From Oscillospiraceae bacterium (GTDB taxonomy: Bacteria; Bacillota; Clostridia; Oscillospirales; CAG-272): a stretch of DNA of 64,000 nt. Of this stretch, positions 61,121 to 64,000 are shown piece after piece; positions within the stretch are counted from its first letter, which is position 1; every line of letters begins with the position of its first letter. The position numbers and the translations under genes are program-made. The notes below the pieces were generated by a model. It made no database searches, was not told the origin of the DNA, and saw only the letters and a list, made by a program, of their open reading frames with translations. Where the stretch lies: NCBI GenBank assembly GCA_015063625.1, contig SVTT01000009.1, forward strand, positions 1 to 64,000. Direction: 5' to 3'.

Positions 61121-63217
61121 ATGAAAAGAACGATCTATTGCGGCCTTTTGCGTGAGGCGCACATCGGCACCGAGCAACGCGTGGCGGGCTGGGTGCTCAA
61201 CAAGCGCGACATGGGCGGCGTCATCTTTATCGACCTGCGCGACCGTGAGGGCGTATTGCAGGTGGTGTTTGATGCGCAGAACCTTTCGGCTGAGGATTTT
61301 GCCGTGGCAGAATCGCTGCGCAACCAGTCGGTCATCTCGGTGCTTGGCAGCATCCGTCTGCGCGATGCCGAAACCGTGAACCCCCGTATCGGAACGGGCA
61401 CGGTCGAGCTGATGGCAACCTCGCTGGAGCTGCTGTCGCAGTGTGACCAGCTCCCCTTCTCCCCCGAGGACAATCAGCCCGTTCGCGAGGACCTGCGACT
61501 CAAGTATCGCTATATCGACCTGCGCCGCCCCTCCATGCTGCGCAATCTGCGCACCCGTGCCATGATCCAGCGCACTGTGGAGCAGTATCTTGACGACCAA
61601 GGCTTTATTGCTGTGGAAACGCCCATGCTCTGCAAATCCACCCCCGAGGGCGCACGCGACTATCTTGTCCCCTCCCGTGTGCATCAGGGCAGCTTTTACG
61701 CGCTGCCCCAGTCCCCCCAGATCTATAAGCAGCTTCTGATGGTGGGTGGCATCGATAAGTATTATCAGGTGGCACGCTGCTTCCGTGATGAGGATCTGCG
61801 CGCCGACCGTCAGCCCGAGTTTACGCAGGTTGACATGGAGATGTCCTTTGTCGAGCAGGAGGATGTGCTCGTGCATCTGGAGGGCATGTTCAAGGACCTG
61901 TTTGAAAAGGTCAAGGGCGTGCGGATCGAGGAGCCCTTCCAGCGCCTCACATGGCATGAGGCGATGGACGTTTACGGCTCGGATAAGCCCGACCTGCGCT
62001 TTGATCTGCCCATCCGGGACGTGACCGCGCTTGCCGCCGAGTCTACCTTCTCGGTCTTTAAGTCGGTGACCGAAAAGGGGGGCGTGGTGCGTGCCATCTG
62101 CGTACCCGGCGCAGGCAAGACCTTTGCCCGTACCGATATTGAGAACCTGACCGAAAAGGCGATCTCCTACGGGGCAAAGGGCATGGCGTGGATCCTCATT
62201 CGCGAGGACGGCTCGGTCAACTCCATTCTTCCCAAGTATTTTACCGAGGAGAGCTTCCGCGCCCTGCTTGACACTATGGGTGCCGGTGCGGGCGACTTCA
62301 TTCTCTTCTCCGCCGACAAGCTGGCGACCGTGCGCAAGGTGCTGGGTGCCCTGCGTCTTGACGTTGCCGAAATGCTGGGGCTTCGGAGAAAGGATGAGTA
62401 CAAGTTCCTCTTTGTCACCGATTTCCCGCAGTTTGAATATTCCGAGGAGCAGGAACGCTTCGTTGCCACCCACCACCCCTTCACCATGCCCTATCCCGAG
62501 GACGTGCAGTACCTGATGACCGATAAGGAGAAGGTGCGTGCGCAGGCATACGACGTGGTGCTCAACGGCGTGGAGCTTGGCTCGGGCTCGGTGCGTATCC
62601 ATGACCGCAAGGTACAGCAGATCATGTTTGAGGCACTCGGCTTCTCCTCCGAGGAGATCGAGAGCCGCTTCGGCTTCATGGTGGGTGCCTTCCGCTACGG
62701 CACGCCGCCCCACGCGGGCTTTGCCTTCGGGCTTGACCGCTTTGCCATGCTGATGGTAGGTGCCGATTCGCTGCGTGACGTTATCGCCTTCCCCAAGATC
62801 AAGGATGCCTCCTGCCCCATGACCGACGCGCCCACCCCCGTGGATGCCGCACAGCTGGAGATCCTCGGGCTCGGTAAGGCGCTTGAGGAAAGCGTCGCTG
62901 CCAAGGCGGAGGGGAAGAGCGCAAAGAAAAGGACCCCCGTCGTCGACGTGGAGCGCATTGCAGAGCTTTCAAGGCTTTCGCTTTCCGCCGAGGAAAAGGA
63001 GCGCGCCGCCGTGGATATGAGCGCCATCGTGGACTTCGCCGATCAGCTTTCGGCGGTCGATACCGAGGGCGTGGAGGCGACGACCTACGTTGTGCCCCTG
63101 AAGAACGTGCTACGTGAGGACGAGGTGGGTGAGCGCCCCTCGCGTGACGAGCTGCTTGCCAATGCAAAGACCCGCGCTGAGGGCTACGTCACTGTGCCTC
63201 GCGTGGTGGAAGGATAA
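61121..63217 (+). CDS. aspS: Aspartyl-tRNA synthetase fused to GatC
   Basis: A 698-residue fusion. Residues 1-590 are a complete bacterial-type AspRS: OB-fold anticodon domain (GVIFIDLRDREGVLQVVF), motif 2 (FRDEDLRADRQPEFTQVD), GAD insertion (about 300-430) and motif 3 (GLDRFAML). A linker with KAEGKSAKKR leads to residues about 608-698, a full GatC (VERIAELSRLSLSAEE...NVLREDEV). With gatA following, it probably channels Asp-tRNA(Asn) to the amidotransferase, implying a non-discriminating synthetase. ATG 61121 follows AAAAGGAG. Under T-box control. Confidence 0.93.
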   Translation: MKRTIYCGLLREAHIGTEQRVAGWVLNKRDMGGVIFIDLRDREGVLQVVFDAQNLSAEDFAVAESLRNQSVISVLGSIRLRDAETVNPRIGTGTVELMATSLELLSQCDQLPFSPEDNQPVREDLRLKYRYIDLRRPSMLRNLRTRAMIQRTVEQYLDDQGFIAVETPMLCKSTPEGARDYLVPSRVHQGSFYALPQSPQIYKQLLMVGGIDKYYQVARCFRDEDLRADRQPEFTQVDMEMSFVEQEDVLVHLEGMFKDLFEKVKGVRIEEPFQRLTWHEAMDVYGSDKPDLRFDLPIRDVTALAAESTFSVFKSVTEKGGVVRAICVPGAGKTFARTDIENLTEKAISYGAKGMAWILIREDGSVNSILPKYFTEESFRALLDTMGAGAGDFILFSADKLATVRKVLGALRLDVAEMLGLRRKDEYKFLFVTDFPQFEYSEEQERFVATHHPFTMPYPEDVQYLMTDKEKVRAQAYDVVLNGVELGSGSVRIHDRKVQQIMFEALGFSSEEIESRFGFMVGAFRYGTPPHAGFAFGLDRFAMLMVGADSLRDVIAFPKIKDASCPMTDAPTPVDAAQLEILGLGKALEESVAAKAEGKSAKKRTPVVDVERIAELSRLSLSAEEKERAAVDMSAIVDFADQLSAVDTEGVEATTYVVPLKNVLREDEVGERPSRDELLANAKTRAEGYVTVPRVVEG

Positions 63218-63229
63218 GGAGGAATTCTG

Positions 63230-64000
63230 ATGAGTGACCTGTTAAAAATGAATCTCGGAGAGCTCTCATCGGCACTGCGCGCCAAAAAGATCTCCTCCGC
63301 AGAGCTGACTAAGGCGTATCTTGCCTCGATGGAAAAGAACGAGCCCTCGGTGGGCGCTTATATCTCCACCGATCACCGCCGCGCTCTGGATATGGCGATC
63401 GCCGTTGACCGCCGCCGCGCCGCAGGCGAGGAGCTTTCCCTCCTTGCGGGCATCCCCATGGGCATCAAGGATAACATCTGCACCAAGGGTATTGCCACCA
63501 CCTGTGCCTCGAAAATGCTTGCCGACTACGTGCCTCCCTACGATGCGCACGTGGTAGAGTGCCTGCAAAAAGAGGGCTATGTGCTGCTCGGCAAGCTCAA
63601 TATGGATGAATTTGCCATGGGCTCCACCACCGAAAATTCGGCAATGAAAATAACGCACAATCCTCTTGATCTCACGCGCGTGCCGGGCGGCAGCTCGGGC
63701 GGCTCTGCCGCCGCCGTTGCGGCATTTGAGGCAGCATATACCCTCGGCTCCGATACGGGCGGCTCGATCCGTCAGCCCGCCGCCTTCTGCGGCGTGGTGG
63801 GTATGAAGCCCACCTACGGCACGGTGTCGCGCTACGGACTTGTTGCGTTTGCCTCCTCGCTTGATCAGATCGGACCGCTGACACACACCGTGCGTGACAA
63901 CGCTGCCGTGCTGAACGTGATCGCAGGGCAGGACCGCCGCGACGCGACCTCCATTGCCCGTGAGCACGGCGATTTTTCCACCGAGATCGGCAGGGGCGTC
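63230..64000 (+). CDS. gatA: Asp/Glu-tRNA amidotransferase subunit A (5' part)
   Basis: The frame starts at ATG 63230 behind AAGGAGGAATTCTG and is open to the window end (257 codons); the rest lies outside. It is an amidase-signature protein: GIKDN with the catalytic Lys (near residue 81), [12 protein letters not shown] with the cis-Ser, and [15 protein letters not shown] with the nucleophilic Ser. It releases ammonia from glutamine for Asn-tRNA (or Gln-tRNA) formation with GatB and GatC. gatC is fused to the synthetase upstream; gatB is presumably downstream. Confidence 0.95.
   Translation, partial: MSDLLKMNLGELSSALRAKKISSAELTKAYLASMEKNEPSVGAYISTDHRRALDMAIAVDRRRAAGEELSLLAGIPMGIKDNICTKGIATTCASKMLADYVPPYDAHVVECLQKEGYVLLGKLNMDEFAMGSTTENSAMKITHNPLDLTRVPGGSSGGSAAAVAAFEAAYTLGSDTGGSIRQPAAFCGVVGMKPTYGTVSRYGLVAFASSLDQIGPLTHTVRDNAAVLNVIAGQDRRDATSIAREHGDFSTEIGRGV

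Noticed and set aside
61082-62713. 543-residue minus-strand open frame opposite aspS
   Set aside because: Shadow frame with repetitive His/Gly composition and no motif.

Overview
The window looks like chromosomal DNA of a gut-type, moderately GC-rich anaerobic Firmicute (class Clostridia; an Oscillospiraceae- or Christensenella-like bacterium is my guess). Evidence: RNase Y, a T-box leader, a SCIFF ranthipeptide with its radical SAM maturase, a stand-alone HPr-like protein, the HisZ-dependent short HisG, a TrpR-like (YerC) regulator at the head of the his operon, and strong TTGACA-17-TATAAT promoters. No phage, plasmid or CRISPR array is visible. The genus cannot be fixed from this sequence alone.

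Layout. 1-1900: end of an alpha-L-rhamnosidase (GH78), an SGNH hydrolase and an RpiB/LacAB-type isomerase, AT-richer than the rest. 1900-3096: tRNA-Pro(CGG) with its terminator, a 111-bp tandem repeat and a partial copy of the tRNA. 3097-10747: surface polysaccharide operon (CDP-glucose branch rfbFGH, flippase, two GT2 glycosyltransferases, a YwaF-like membrane protein), then yfcE. 11400-11755: paired inverted repeats. 11756-18045 (minus): ppa, obg, der, a DUF512 radical SAM protein, and separately rny. 18287-18520: HPr-like gene followed by a MITE-like element. 18859-26608 (minus): histidine operon hisR(yerC)-Z-G-D-C-B-H-A-F-IE. 27045-39910 (plus): branched-chain amino-acid operon ilvB-ilvN-ilvC-ilvD-leuA-leuC-leuD-leuB-ilvE-ilvA-ridA, preceded by a putative Ile/Val/Leu-rich leader peptide and terminator. 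40416-45609 (plus): argC-J-B-D-F behind an ARG box. 45791-49224: response regulator, ABC transporter and histidine kinase, then two small membrane proteins. 50194-53110: SCIFF peptide, maturase and an Orn/Lys/Arg decarboxylase-family enzyme. 53213-60644 (minus): heptose/glycan operon (HddC-GmhB fusion, gmhA, two glycosyltransferases, an O-antigen-ligase/nucleotidyltransferase fusion) ending in aroK. 60806-64000: T-box, an aspS-gatC fusion and the start of gatA.

How the parts work together. About 27 kb holds three near-complete amino-acid pathways, each with its own regulatory device: a palindrome in the promoter spacer for his, apparent translational attenuation for ilv-leu, and an ArgR-type box for arg. 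Two polysaccharide clusters supply CDP-deoxysugars and probably a GDP-heptose, but each lacks an expected enzyme within the window. The most notable items are the putative ilv leader-peptide attenuator, the ligase/nucleotidyltransferase fusion, the AspS-GatC fusion under a T-box, and four helically phased CTTWAC repeats before the ABC transporter operon.
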